Assembly (NCBI GenBank): GCA_002482415.1 | Contig: DLFY01000029.1 | Span: forward strand, 1 to 6,427 | From: Phycisphaerales bacterium UBA7708 | GTDB lineage: Bacteria > Planctomycetota > Phycisphaerae > Sedimentisphaerales > Anaerohalosphaeraceae | Reading direction: 5' to 3' | DNA length: 6,427 nt | Shown: in pieces, positions 1-4,663 of the stretch | Layout of the letters: each line of letters begins with the position of its first letter | How positions within the stretch are numbered: position 1 is the stretch's first letter | Position numbers and translations under genes: made by a program | Notes under the pieces: generated by a model | Told to the model about the DNA's origin: nothing | The model's database searches: none | Seen by the model: the letters and a program-made list of their open reading frames with translations, nothing else

Positions 1-108
1 CCCATTCTTGAATCCTTGTATCCTTGCATCCCTATATTTTTATTTCTCACCAAACGAAGCCAATTTTAAAACTACCTATCTGTATAATCTGTGCAATCTT
101 TGGTTCCA
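1..108 (+). repeat. Interspersed repeat, copy A
   Basis: This stretch matches positions 247-354 almost base for base at a constant offset of 246, with only scattered substitutions. It contains the core CAAACGAAGCCAATTTT at 51-67. Reading frames through it give peptides rich in PNEPN, TKPI or NPI, which I regard as translated repeat rather than protein. The left end may lie outside the window. From memory, similar degenerate repeats fill intergenic DNA in Phycisphaerae genomes, but I cannot confirm the family here. Confidence 0.8.
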
Positions 109-140
109 TTTTATGCAAAACAAAGCCAATTTCAAAGTGG

Positions 141-160
141 CTCAAGCCTCCGTGCTTGAG
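141..160. repeat. Perfect 7-bp inverted repeat (hairpin) within the repeat region
   Basis: CTCAAGC at 141-147 pairs perfectly with GCTTGAG at 154-160 across a 6-base loop. No T-run follows on either strand, so it is not a standard terminator. It lies between the two long repeat copies, next to another variant of the core motif (CAAAGCCAATTT, 120-131), and is probably a structured part of the same repeat family. Confidence 0.6.
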
Positions 161-230
161 GGTAAATCAGCCTCCGCCCCCGCAAATTCCATACTTTTGC
201 CCTTTTCCCTTTACCATTTCACTTTTTTAC

Positions 231-245
231 CAAACGAACCCAATT
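231..245 (+). repeat. Short extra copy of the repeat core motif
   Basis: CAAACGAACCCAATT at 231-245 matches the core found in copy A (51-67) and copy B (297-313). It is followed directly by the start of copy B, so the block is a mosaic of partial units and not a simple tandem duplication. Confidence 0.65.
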
Positions 246-246
246 C

Positions 247-354
247 CCCATTCTTGAATCCTTGTATCCCTGCATCCCGATATTCTTATTTCTCACCAAA
301 CGAACCCAATTTTAAAACTACCTATCTGTGTAATCTGCGCAATCTGTGGTTCCA
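247..354 (+). repeat. Interspersed repeat, copy B
   Basis: This is the second copy of the unit at 1-108. The match starts at CCCATTCTTG and ends after TGGTTCC. The copies differ by single-base changes, mostly transitions, for example TGCATCCCTA against TGCATCCCGA and TGTATAATCTG against TGTGTAATCTG. Copy B ends just before the promoter region of the thioesterase gene. Confidence 0.8.
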
Positions 355-368
355 ATTTTCCCAGCCAG

Positions 369-396
369 TTGAAAACCGCCGGAATTATGGTACGCT
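369..396 (+). promoter_or_regulatory. Possible sigma70-type promoter for the thioesterase gene
   Basis: TTGAAA (369-374) and TACGCT (391-396) are separated by 16 bases and lie about 28 bases before the start codon. The -35 is close to consensus and the -10 is weak. Transcription would start about 20 bases before the ATG, leaving room for the GAGG ribosome site at 412-415. Confidence 0.3.
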
Positions 397-423
397 ATCG
401 CGTTTCAATATGAGGTAAAAGCA

Positions 424-885
424 ATGCGAGTAAAACCCAGAACCGACGAAATACAGATGAAGCCAATGGACTTTCCGGATTGTACGAAGATCCCGTCGCA
501 CACGATTGAGGTCGTGCCCCGCTATGCCGAGACGGACCAGTCCGGCGTGATTCACCACACCGTCTATCCGGTATGGTTTGAGATGGCCCGTACGGAGCTG
601 CTGCGGGTCAACGGCCTGGCCTACAGCGACCTCGAAAAAGCGGGGGTCTATTTTGTCGTCGCCGAGCTGACCTGCAAATACAAGCGTCCTGCTTTCTATG
701 ATGAGGCCCTCGAGCTGACCGCCACCTGCACGAAAATCACAAGTGCTCGTGTGGAACATACTTACGTCCTGAAACGCAAATCCACCGGCGTCATTCTCGT
801 CGAAGGCACCACCATCCTGGCCTGCGTCGATGCCGACGGCAAAGTCCGCCGGATGCCCGAATTCATGTACCCGGCCGAGCAATAA
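424..885 (+). CDS. Acyl-CoA thioesterase, YbgC/FadM-type hotdog (4HBT) family
   Basis: This 153-residue protein has the usual length of a single-domain hotdog thioesterase; the family hydrolyses acyl-CoA thioesters in the cytoplasm. The diagnostic segment is at residues 33-61: RYAETD, then Gly-Val (41-42), Tyr48, Phe52-Glu53 and Arg56, which matches the family pattern DxxGVVxxxxYxxFFExxR. Asp38 takes the place of the catalytic aspartate. The hotdog fold spans about residues 26-145, ahead of a short polar N-terminal extension. The start at 424 is preferred because GAGG (412-415) lies 8 bases upstream. ATGs at 457 and 466 have no ribosome site. No neighbour on the same strand forms an operon with it, and no convincing terminator follows. 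Substrate chain length and physiological role cannot be read from the sequence. The family call is strong; a named gene is not justified. Confidence 0.9.
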   Translation: MRVKPRTDEIQMKPMDFPDCTKIPSHTIEVVPRYAETDQSGVIHHTVYPVWFEMARTELLRVNGLAYSDLEKAGVYFVVAELTCKYKRPAFYDEALELTATCTKITSARVEHTYVLKRKSTGVILVEGTTILACVDADGKVRRMPEFMYPAEQ

Positions 886-1013
886 ACCAGAATAAAAAAC
901 AAAAAATCTTTAAATATAAAGCCGCCACGGTCTCATAATACGCATTATCAGTATTGTGTAACGTATATATTAAGTTATTAAAGCGAATATCTTAAATTAC
1001 TCTTCATATCTGC
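886..1013. other. AT-rich intergenic stretch without a recognised feature
   Basis: This is the first part of an ~890-base region without a conventional gene (886-1776). The stretch is strongly AT-rich. It contains only a weak 5-bp inverted repeat, AATAC...GTATT, near 938-956, with no T-run after it. I see no terminator for the thioesterase gene and no coding frame. The rest of the gap is described in the following entries. Confidence 0.5.
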
Positions 1014-1042
1014 TTGAACTAAAACCCCCATTTTGATATACT
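1014..1042 (+). promoter_or_regulatory. Promoter of cassette 1 (sigma70-like)
   Basis: TTGAAC (1014-1019) and TATACT (1037-1042) are separated by exactly 17 bases, so both hexamers are near consensus with ideal spacing. Transcription would start near 1049, about 45 bases before the first short reading frame. CCCCC at 1025-1029, inside the spacer, is complementary to the GGGGG at 1082-1086. It lies upstream of the likely RNA start, so an RNA-level pairing is unlikely. Confidence 0.5.
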
Positions 1043-1094
1043 CACCTTTGTTGAAACGATTAAGACTTCAATAACAACCGTGGGGGTTAAAAAT

Positions 1095-1160
1095 ATGAAG
1101 CCAGCAAGTTCAAGATACTATCAGGCAGTGGAAGCAGGTCGGGGTCCACCGGATGACTAA
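1095..1160 (+). CDS. Candidate 21-aa peptide, cassette 1
   Basis: This is a short frame beginning MKPASSRYYQ and ending GRGPPDD. GGGGG at 1082-1086 lies 8 bases before the ATG and could act as a ribosome site, and a good promoter (1014-1042) lies upstream. I recognise no family. It is listed because the two following cassettes repeat the arrangement and carry Gly-x-x-Pro-Pro in their reading frames. Here the frame stops at TAA just after Pro-Pro-Asp-Asp, at the start of an AAAAAGACGATTT box that recurs exactly in cassette 2. It could equally be part of a small non-coding RNA. No terminator follows, so a transcript would probably run on to the terminator at 1319-1366. Confidence 0.3.
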   Translation: MKPASSRYYQAVEAGRGPPDD

Positions 1161-1184
1161 AAAGACGATTTGCACCAGCGGCAT

Positions 1185-1214
1185 TTGCACATGAATCACT
1201 AAAGCCATTATAAA
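1185..1214 (+). promoter_or_regulatory. Possible promoter of cassette 2
   Basis: TTGCAC (1185-1190) precedes TATAAA (1209-1214) by 18 bases. It is weaker than the promoters of cassettes 1 and 3. Its -35 falls in the second of two 8-base direct repeats, ATTTGCAC at 1168-1175 and 1183-1190. Transcription would begin near 1221, about 23 bases before the next short frame. Confidence 0.35.
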
Positions 1215-1243
1215 TAATAACTTACGCAATTATGGGGGAATAT

Positions 1244-1378
1244 ATGACAGTCAAAACCATCAGCTTCAATATACACGTGAATCCACCGATGGCATTCAAA
1301 AGCGGCACTGATCCGCCGAAGACCCAAAAAAGACGATTTCTCGTTTTGACTGGGTCTTTTTTATTATCTATACTTTAG
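1244..1378 (+). CDS. Candidate 44-aa reading frame, cassette 2
   Basis: The frame begins MTVKTISFNIHV and has GGGGG (1234-1238) 5 bases before its ATG. It contains GTDPP at residues 21-25 and then QKRR at 28-31. The same positions in the cassette 3 frame hold GPGPP and QKRK, without any gap. The C-terminal third is hydrophobic, but that part lies on top of a strong intrinsic terminator (1319-1366), and the stop codon at 1376-1378 lies beyond the T-run. Most transcripts would therefore lack a stop codon. This argues that the frame is fortuitous, or that only a non-coding RNA or a stalled leader is made. No known family is recognised. Confidence 0.22.
   Translation: MTVKTISFNIHVNPPMAFKSGTDPPKTQKRRFLVLTGSFLLSIL
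1319..1366 (+). terminator. Strong intrinsic terminator of cassette 2
   Basis: AAGACCCA (1319-1326) pairs perfectly with TGGGTCTT (1351-1358). After a small internal loop, a second stem of 7 pairs (1330-1336 with 1341-1347, one G-U) closes on a TTTC loop. A run of six T and then ATTAT follows. It ends plus-strand transcription from cassettes 1 and 2. The -35 of the next promoter sits inside the right arm. Confidence 0.8.
1346..1374 (+). promoter_or_regulatory. Promoter of cassette 3, embedded in a terminator
   Basis: TTGACT (1346-1351) and TATACT (1369-1374) are 17 bases apart, the best promoter match in the window. The -35 hexamer overlaps the descending arm of the cassette 2 terminator and the spacer contains its T-run. 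Transcription would begin near 1381. Confidence 0.55.
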
Positions 1379-1427
1379 ATGTAAGCAATAATAATAAATG
1401 ACTCAACTTTTGATGGGGAAACGATTT

Positions 1428-1649
1428 ATGGGGCCGCGACAGCACAAACATTGTACGTATTCGACAAAACCGTGTGATGACCTGACGGGCCCGGGGCCGC
1501 CGATCTTCCAAAAAAGGAAGATTCCAACGACCCGAATTACGATAAAACATTATCCGCTATGCTATGATTCTATATCCGCAAGTCCGCGTTTCGACATCCG
1601 AAACGGGGACGTTTTTTTGCGCGCCTGCATCCTGCCGCTGTACCCATAA
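1428..1649 (+). CDS. Doubtful 73-aa reading frame, cassette 3
   Basis: The frame starts MGPRQHKHC, with GGGG (1415-1418) 9 bases before the ATG. In-frame ATGs at 1398 and 1413 lack a better ribosome site. GPGPP falls at residues 21-25 and QKRK at 28-31, in register with cassette 2. The frame then runs through a strong terminator (1582-1618) before stopping at 1647-1649, so a complete 73-aa product is improbable. The composition, rich in Arg, Pro, His and Tyr, does not look like a folded domain. It is more likely that this transcript is a structured small RNA, with at most a short translated 5' part. No family is recognised. Confidence 0.15.
   Translation: MGPRQHKHCTYSTKPCDDLTGPGPPIFQKRKIPTTRITIKHYPLCYDSISASPRFDIRNGDVFLRACILPLYP
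1502..1523 (+). other. Stem-loop within the cassette 3 transcript
   Basis: GATCTTCC (1502-1509) pairs with GGAAGATT (1516-1523) through 8 pairs, one of them G-U, around a loop of six A. No T-run follows, so this is an internal RNA structure and not a terminator. It occupies the same position relative to the Pro-Pro codons as the start of the terminator stem in cassette 2. Confidence 0.5.
1582..1618 (+). terminator. Strong intrinsic terminator of cassette 3
   Basis: A 12-base stem (GTCCGCGTTTCG with CGAAACGGGGAC, one mismatch) closes over a 5-base loop and is followed by GTTTTTTT at 1611-1618. It gives a predicted plus-strand transcript of about 235 bases from the promoter at 1346-1374. Confidence 0.8.
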
Positions 1650-1687
1650 AAATAGGAAAGCCGATCCGCAGGGCTGCATGATCGGCT
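1648..1687 (-). terminator. Intrinsic terminator of the low-complexity secreted protein gene
   Basis: AGCCGATC (1659-1666) and GATCGGCT (1680-1687) form a perfect 8-bp outer stem. GCAG (1668-1671) and CTGC (1674-1677) extend it inside. On the minus strand it is followed by TTTCCTATTTTT (1658-1648), so it ends transcription arriving from the gene at 1777-2973. With the terminator at 1582-1618 it insulates convergent units. Confidence 0.65.
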
Positions 1688-1776
1688 CACCATTTTAAAA
1701 CCTCAGGTCAGGTTATGAGGCGGTTATGAGTGTTGTTCAAAGAGCATGACGCGTATGAATCATCAATTAATGTTGA

Positions 1777-2973
1777 TTAATCCTGCCAGAAATCTCTGGG
1801 CACAACCTGTTCGGGCTGGTTCATCTGTCCGCCGAATCCGCGCCCCTGGCCGCCAAAATTGGGGGCGAAATCCGGACGCATCATTCTGTTTTGTCCCATG
1901 TTGGGCCGACCGTAGCTTTGAGGGGCCATCGGGGCGGCATCCATATTGGGGCGATTGAACCGACCCTGCGGCATCATCTGGCCATAGCCCATCTGTCCGC
2001 GAGGTGCGAAGTTACGGGGGCCAAAGTTGGGCTGCATCGGCTGCTGGCCAAAGCGATCCTGCATCCCTTCAAATCGCATTCCGGCATTGGGGCGCTGAGC
2101 ATTGGGACGAGTTCCTTCGATGCGGTCGCGCTGTCTTTGCTGACGGGGAGCCTGACAGAATGGGCAGGCCTGGCTGCCTCTGCCGAATCCCTGGCCGCGC
2201 TGGCCGCGGAATTGATTCTGCTGACGTCCCTGGAATTGTTCCTTACGAGCCTGGCGATTTTGCATCATCGGACGTTCGGCATCGGGGCGTTCCTGCTGAC
2301 CACGCTGGCCTTGACGGAATTGCTGACCGCGGAAAGGAACGGCTTGCGGGCCGCGGGCATCCATATCCCGACCCTGACCGCGAAAGGCGCGTCCCTGTCG
2401 GCCGGGAGCCTGGGGCTGGTCGGCAAAAGGAGCGGCGTTATCAAACGGTCTGCCGGGCTGGTCCTGAAGCTGCCGTTGCTGGCGAAGCTGACGCATTTGA
2501 CGAAGCTGTTCGGCAGGACGCGGCTGTTCGCCCTGATCCGGAGCGATACCTTCACGCGGGCCTTGTCCCTGACGCATACGACGACCTTGCTGGAGCTGTG
2601 TGTTGAGCGATTCACGAAAACCATTGGCTTTTTCCAGCAGTGCGCCCATTTTCTCAACATCTTCTGTTTTATGGGCTTCCTTCACTTCGTTAATCCAATT
2701 GTCGAATCGGGGCATTTCGGGCATCTTGCTTTTGACCGCATCAAGCCGGCCGAGCAATCGTTCCATCTTTTCGCCGTTGCGATTTTCATAGGCTGTGTTG
2801 AATTCATCCAGCCAGCGATTCAATTGTAATGCAGGCTCCCGCATTCCTTCCGGTGCAGCGACCGCGGCGGGGCCTTTCGGTTTGCCCCAGGTGCCTCTTT
2901 CCTGTTCGGGTGCAGCCAGAACCGGTAATGCGAATGCGACGAGTATTGCCACGATGGTCATTTTCTTTAACAT
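1777..2973 (-). CDS. Secreted Arg/Gln/Gly/Met-rich low-complexity protein, unknown function
   Basis: I do not recognise a family for this 398-residue protein. Residues 1-20 (MLKKMTIVAILVAFALPVLA) form a clear signal peptide with likely cleavage after LPVLA, so the product is exported. Residues about 46-130 are predicted by eye to be helical, with charged and leucine-spaced segments (LNRWLDEF, EKMERLLGRLD, EKMGALLEKA). From about 131 to 390 the chain is dominated by Arg, Gln, Gly, Pro, Asn, Met and Phe in short RGQ, RQ and PNF/PNM repeats, with almost no hydrophobic core. A single CPFC motif (Cys270, Cys273) lies in the middle. The C-terminus is VVPRDFWQD. The start at 2973 has AAAGGA 7 bases upstream, and a minus-strand terminator follows 90 bases after the stop. 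A long open frame on the opposite strand is a by-product of this composition. A role in binding nucleic acid or polyanion is possible but unproven. Confidence 0.8.
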   Translation of the reverse strand: MLKKMTIVAILVAFALPVLAAPEQERGTWGKPKGPAAVAAPEGMREPALQLNRWLDEFNTAYENRNGEKMERLLGRLDAVKSKMPEMPRFDNWINEVKEAHKTEDVEKMGALLEKANGFRESLNTQLQQGRRMRQGQGPREGIAPDQGEQPRPAEQLRQMRQLRQQRQLQDQPGRPFDNAAPFADQPQAPGRQGRAFRGQGRDMDARGPQAVPFRGQQFRQGQRGQQERPDAERPMMQNRQARKEQFQGRQQNQFRGQRGQGFGRGSQACPFCQAPRQQRQRDRIEGTRPNAQRPNAGMRFEGMQDRFGQQPMQPNFGPRNFAPRGQMGYGQMMPQGRFNRPNMDAAPMAPQSYGRPNMGQNRMMRPDFAPNFGGQGRGFGGQMNQPEQVVPRDFWQD

Positions 2974-3116
2974 GGGTCTATCCTTTCACAATTAAGGGGT
3001 TTTCAGCTTTTTTACTTTTAGGGGCCCTTGTTCTGAAATGATAGACGGAGCAGGGGGGAAAGTTATTGCGTAATATTTTTTGAGGAAATACAGGATTCAA
3101 GCCATCTTGTGTCTTT

Positions 3117-3989
3117 TTAGAAGACAATCGCGGCATATCCCACGGATTCGGCGCTGGATTGGCGGAATTTGTCTTCGAGGACCTGGGAGCTATTGGTATG
3201 GGCCAGGAGATAGCCTTGTGTCCGTCCCATGGCTTTGGCGGCGGCAATCGCCGCGGCTGAGCCGGCAGGCCCGCAGGCGTTTTCATGCTCAAGTGATGCT
3301 TGCAGCAGATGCTCGGCATCCATTTTTAATGCGTGGTTGATGAAGTCCATATCATTGACTGAATGGGCCCAGTGAATGCCATTGGAGCCGGTGCCTTTGG
3401 GGGCGAAGCCGTAGCGCGGGCCGTAATGAGTCAAATCGGTTGAGGCGATACAGACGGCATTGATGCGATTGGTTTTCAGCAGCGTGCCGACCTTTTTGCC
3501 GAAGTCGCATTCATAGCCGTTAGATGCCGGCGGCATGATCGCGGCGACCAGTTTGGCTTTGGGAAAAAGATGCTGAATGAACGGAACCTGCACTTCGATG
3601 GAGTGTTCGTGGCGATGGGCCTGCGCATCCGGGCGAGCACCCAGAGCAATAAGCTGCGAGGTTAAATCCGCATCGATTTCGATTTGTCCCAGCGGGGTTT
3701 CCCACGCGCCTTCGGGGAAGATGACCGGACACATATCGTAGCAGCCGTGGGCAGCACCGAATAGAATAAATGTATCCGGCTCCTGTTTTACCTGTTTGAT
3801 TGCGAAAAAAACCATCGCGGCCAACTCGCCGGAGAATACCCAGCCGGCGTGAGGAACAATCCCGGCGACGATGGATTCCGGCAGGGCCTGATTCAACGGG
3901 CCAGCGGGAAGACAGTCGGCAATCTCGGCCAGACATTCCCGACGTGTCCCGGCGTAAAATTGTCCTGCTACTGCGGGTCTGCGAATCAT
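3117..3989 (-). CDS. Memo-family protein (AmmeMemoRadiSam system protein B type)
   Basis: This 290-residue protein matches the Memo family from end to end; the family shares the LigB-type extradiol dioxygenase fold. It opens with the family signature RRPAVAGQFYAG. It then has PHAGWVFSG (46-54), GAAHG (78-82), HEHSIEVQVPF (127-137), STDLTHYG (183-190), NACGP (237-241) and the C-terminal SSQ...SVGYAAIVF. His47, His81 and Cys239 fall where human MEMO1 has its metal-binding His49, His81 and Cys244. The start at 3989 is preferred because AAGGAA (4002-3997) lies 7 bases upstream and the family begins at this residue. The frame stays open to 4148 but would then overlap purE. Bacterial Memo is often encoded near an AMMECR1-like protein and a radical SAM enzyme; neither is in this window. 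The biochemical function is unsettled. It is divergent from purE across a ~100-base shared control region. Confidence 0.92.
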   Translation of the reverse strand: MIRRPAVAGQFYAGTRRECLAEIADCLPAGPLNQALPESIVAGIVPHAGWVFSGELAAMVFFAIKQVKQEPDTFILFGAAHGCYDMCPVIFPEGAWETPLGQIEIDADLTSQLIALGARPDAQAHRHEHSIEVQVPFIQHLFPKAKLVAAIMPPASNGYECDFGKKVGTLLKTNRINAVCIASTDLTHYGPRYGFAPKGTGSNGIHWAHSVNDMDFINHALKMDAEHLLQASLEHENACGPAGSAAAIAAAKAMGRTQGYLLAHTNSSQVLEDKFRQSSAESVGYAAIVF

Positions 3990-4000
3990 CTGTTTATTCC

Positions 4001-4055
4001 TTGCAAAAATGCCGATTGTCGCTATGATACTCAACCGGAAAACAACGTTTATAAT
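4001..4055 (+). promoter_or_regulatory. Candidate purE promoter elements
   Basis: TTGCAA (4001-4006) and TATGAT (4023-4028) are 16 bases apart and would start transcription near 4035. A perfect TATAAT at 4050-4055 is a second candidate -10 but has no good -35 at 16-18 bases. The purE ribosome site TAAGGA (4079-4084) lies 6 bases before its ATG. The region overlaps the leader and ribosome site of the divergent Memo gene. Confidence 0.4.
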
Positions 4056-4062
4056 GGATACT

Positions 4063-4091
4063 ATTATATCTGTTATGGTAAGGAAAAACAA
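4063..4091 (-). promoter_or_regulatory. Candidate promoter of the Memo gene
   Basis: On the minus strand TTGTTT (4091-4086) and TATAAT (4068-4063) are exactly 17 bases apart. Transcription would start near 4056, giving a leader of about 67 bases. The -35 touches the first base of the purE start codon and the spacer covers the purE ribosome site, so the two genes share and probably compete for this stretch. Confidence 0.5.
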
Positions 4092-4600
4092 TGGCAAGTA
4101 AAAAATCTCCCGTGGCGGTTTTGATGGGTTCCGACAGCGACCTGTCATCCATGCAGAATTGTGTGGACCAGCTCAAATATTTCGGAATTGATCCGATTGT
4201 GCGGATTTTGTCGGCTCACCGCACGCCGGCCCAGGCAGGTGAGTTTGCCAGAACAGCCAAAGACAACGGCGTCAAGGTCATCATCGCGGCAGCGGGGATG
4301 GCGGCCCATCTGGCCGGGGCGATGGCAGCCCATACGACACTGCCGATTATCGGCGTGCCGCTGCAGGCGACCGAAGGCCCGAATGGACTGGATGCCCTGC
4401 TCAGCACGGTGCAGATGCCTCCGGGAATGCCGGTCGGGACGATGGCCATCGGCAAGGCCGGGGCAAAAAATGCGGCGATTTACGCGGTGCAGATTCTGGC
4501 GTTAAGCGATAAGACGCTGTCTGACAAATTCGACCAGTTCCGCGCCGACCAGACCGCCAAAGCCCTGCAAAAAGATGCCGAGCTGAACCAGCGGGGATGA
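4091..4600 (+). CDS. purE: N5-carboxyaminoimidazole ribonucleotide mutase (PurE, class I)
   Basis: PurE converts N5-CAIR to CAIR in cytoplasmic purine synthesis, acting after PurK. The 169-residue length is normal for the stand-alone enzyme. The phosphate/nucleotide-binding GSDSD is at 13-17. SAHRTP at 41-46 contains the catalytic histidine, His43 here (His45 in E. coli). AAGMAAHLAG at 67-76 and PIIGVP at 85-90 follow. The AAHL form, as opposed to the SNG-type sequence of class II AIR carboxylases, places it in class I. The C-terminal half (QMPPGMPVGTMAIGKAGAKN, then NAA) is near-identical to the bacterial consensus. TAAGGA lies 6 bases before the ATG. purK is not downstream, where a convergent gene begins 55 bases after the stop, so purE appears monocistronic. 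It diverges from the Memo gene. Substitution of Met70 for the Gly seen in E. coli (GGAAHL) is common in the family and not alarming. Confidence 0.97.
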   Translation: MASKKSPVAVLMGSDSDLSSMQNCVDQLKYFGIDPIVRILSAHRTPAQAGEFARTAKDNGVKVIIAAAGMAAHLAGAMAAHTTLPIIGVPLQATEGPNGLDALLSTVQMPPGMPVGTMAIGKAGAKNAAIYAVQILALSDKTLSDKFDQFRADQTAKALQKDAELNQRG

Positions 4601-4622
4601 TTTCAATCCTTTGATAATATTG

Positions 4623-4663
4623 AGCAACTGCAATTTGTAATTGCGCTGCTGAGTTTACTTTTT
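4623..4663 (+). terminator. Probable terminator between purE and the convergent secreted-protein gene
   Basis: GCAATT (4630-4635) pairs with AATTGC (4639-4644) across a TGT loop. A second stem, AGCA (4623-4626) with TGCT (4647-4650), encloses it. GAGTTTACTTTTTG follows, which is a modest and interrupted T-run. It sits in the 54-base gap between convergent genes, and its T-run overlaps the end of the minus-strand gene. The stem is AT-rich, so strength is uncertain. Confidence 0.4.

Noticed and set aside
8..418. 136-codon plus-strand frame, and a 77-codon frame from 24
   Set aside because: Both are translations of the repeat block. The same motifs appear in more than one frame, and there is no ribosome site or domain.
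385..882. 165-codon minus-strand frame opposite the thioesterase
   Set aside because: It is a shadow of a well-supported gene on the plus strand, with no domain or ribosome site.
1023..1088. AACCCCCA...TGGGGGTT inverted repeat as an RNA hairpin hiding the ribosome site
   Set aside because: The left arm lies between the -35 and -10 of the likely promoter, so it would not be in the transcript.
1380..1620. tmRNA, SRP RNA or 6S RNA in cassette 3
   Set aside because: A TTCGACA string is present, but the tRNA-like ends of tmRNA, the SRP GGAAGGAAGCAG-type loop and the 6S bubble are not seen.
1891..2829. 312-codon plus-strand frame, and a 200-codon frame at 2004-2606
   Set aside because: They lie opposite the low-complexity secreted protein gene, whose biased codons keep the other strand open. 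The minus-strand gene has a signal peptide, ribosome site and terminator; these frames have none.
3990..4148. N-terminal extension of the Memo gene to an ATG at 4148
   Set aside because: It would overlap the start of purE and add 53 residues absent from the family. The ATG at 3989 has AAGGAA at 7 bases.
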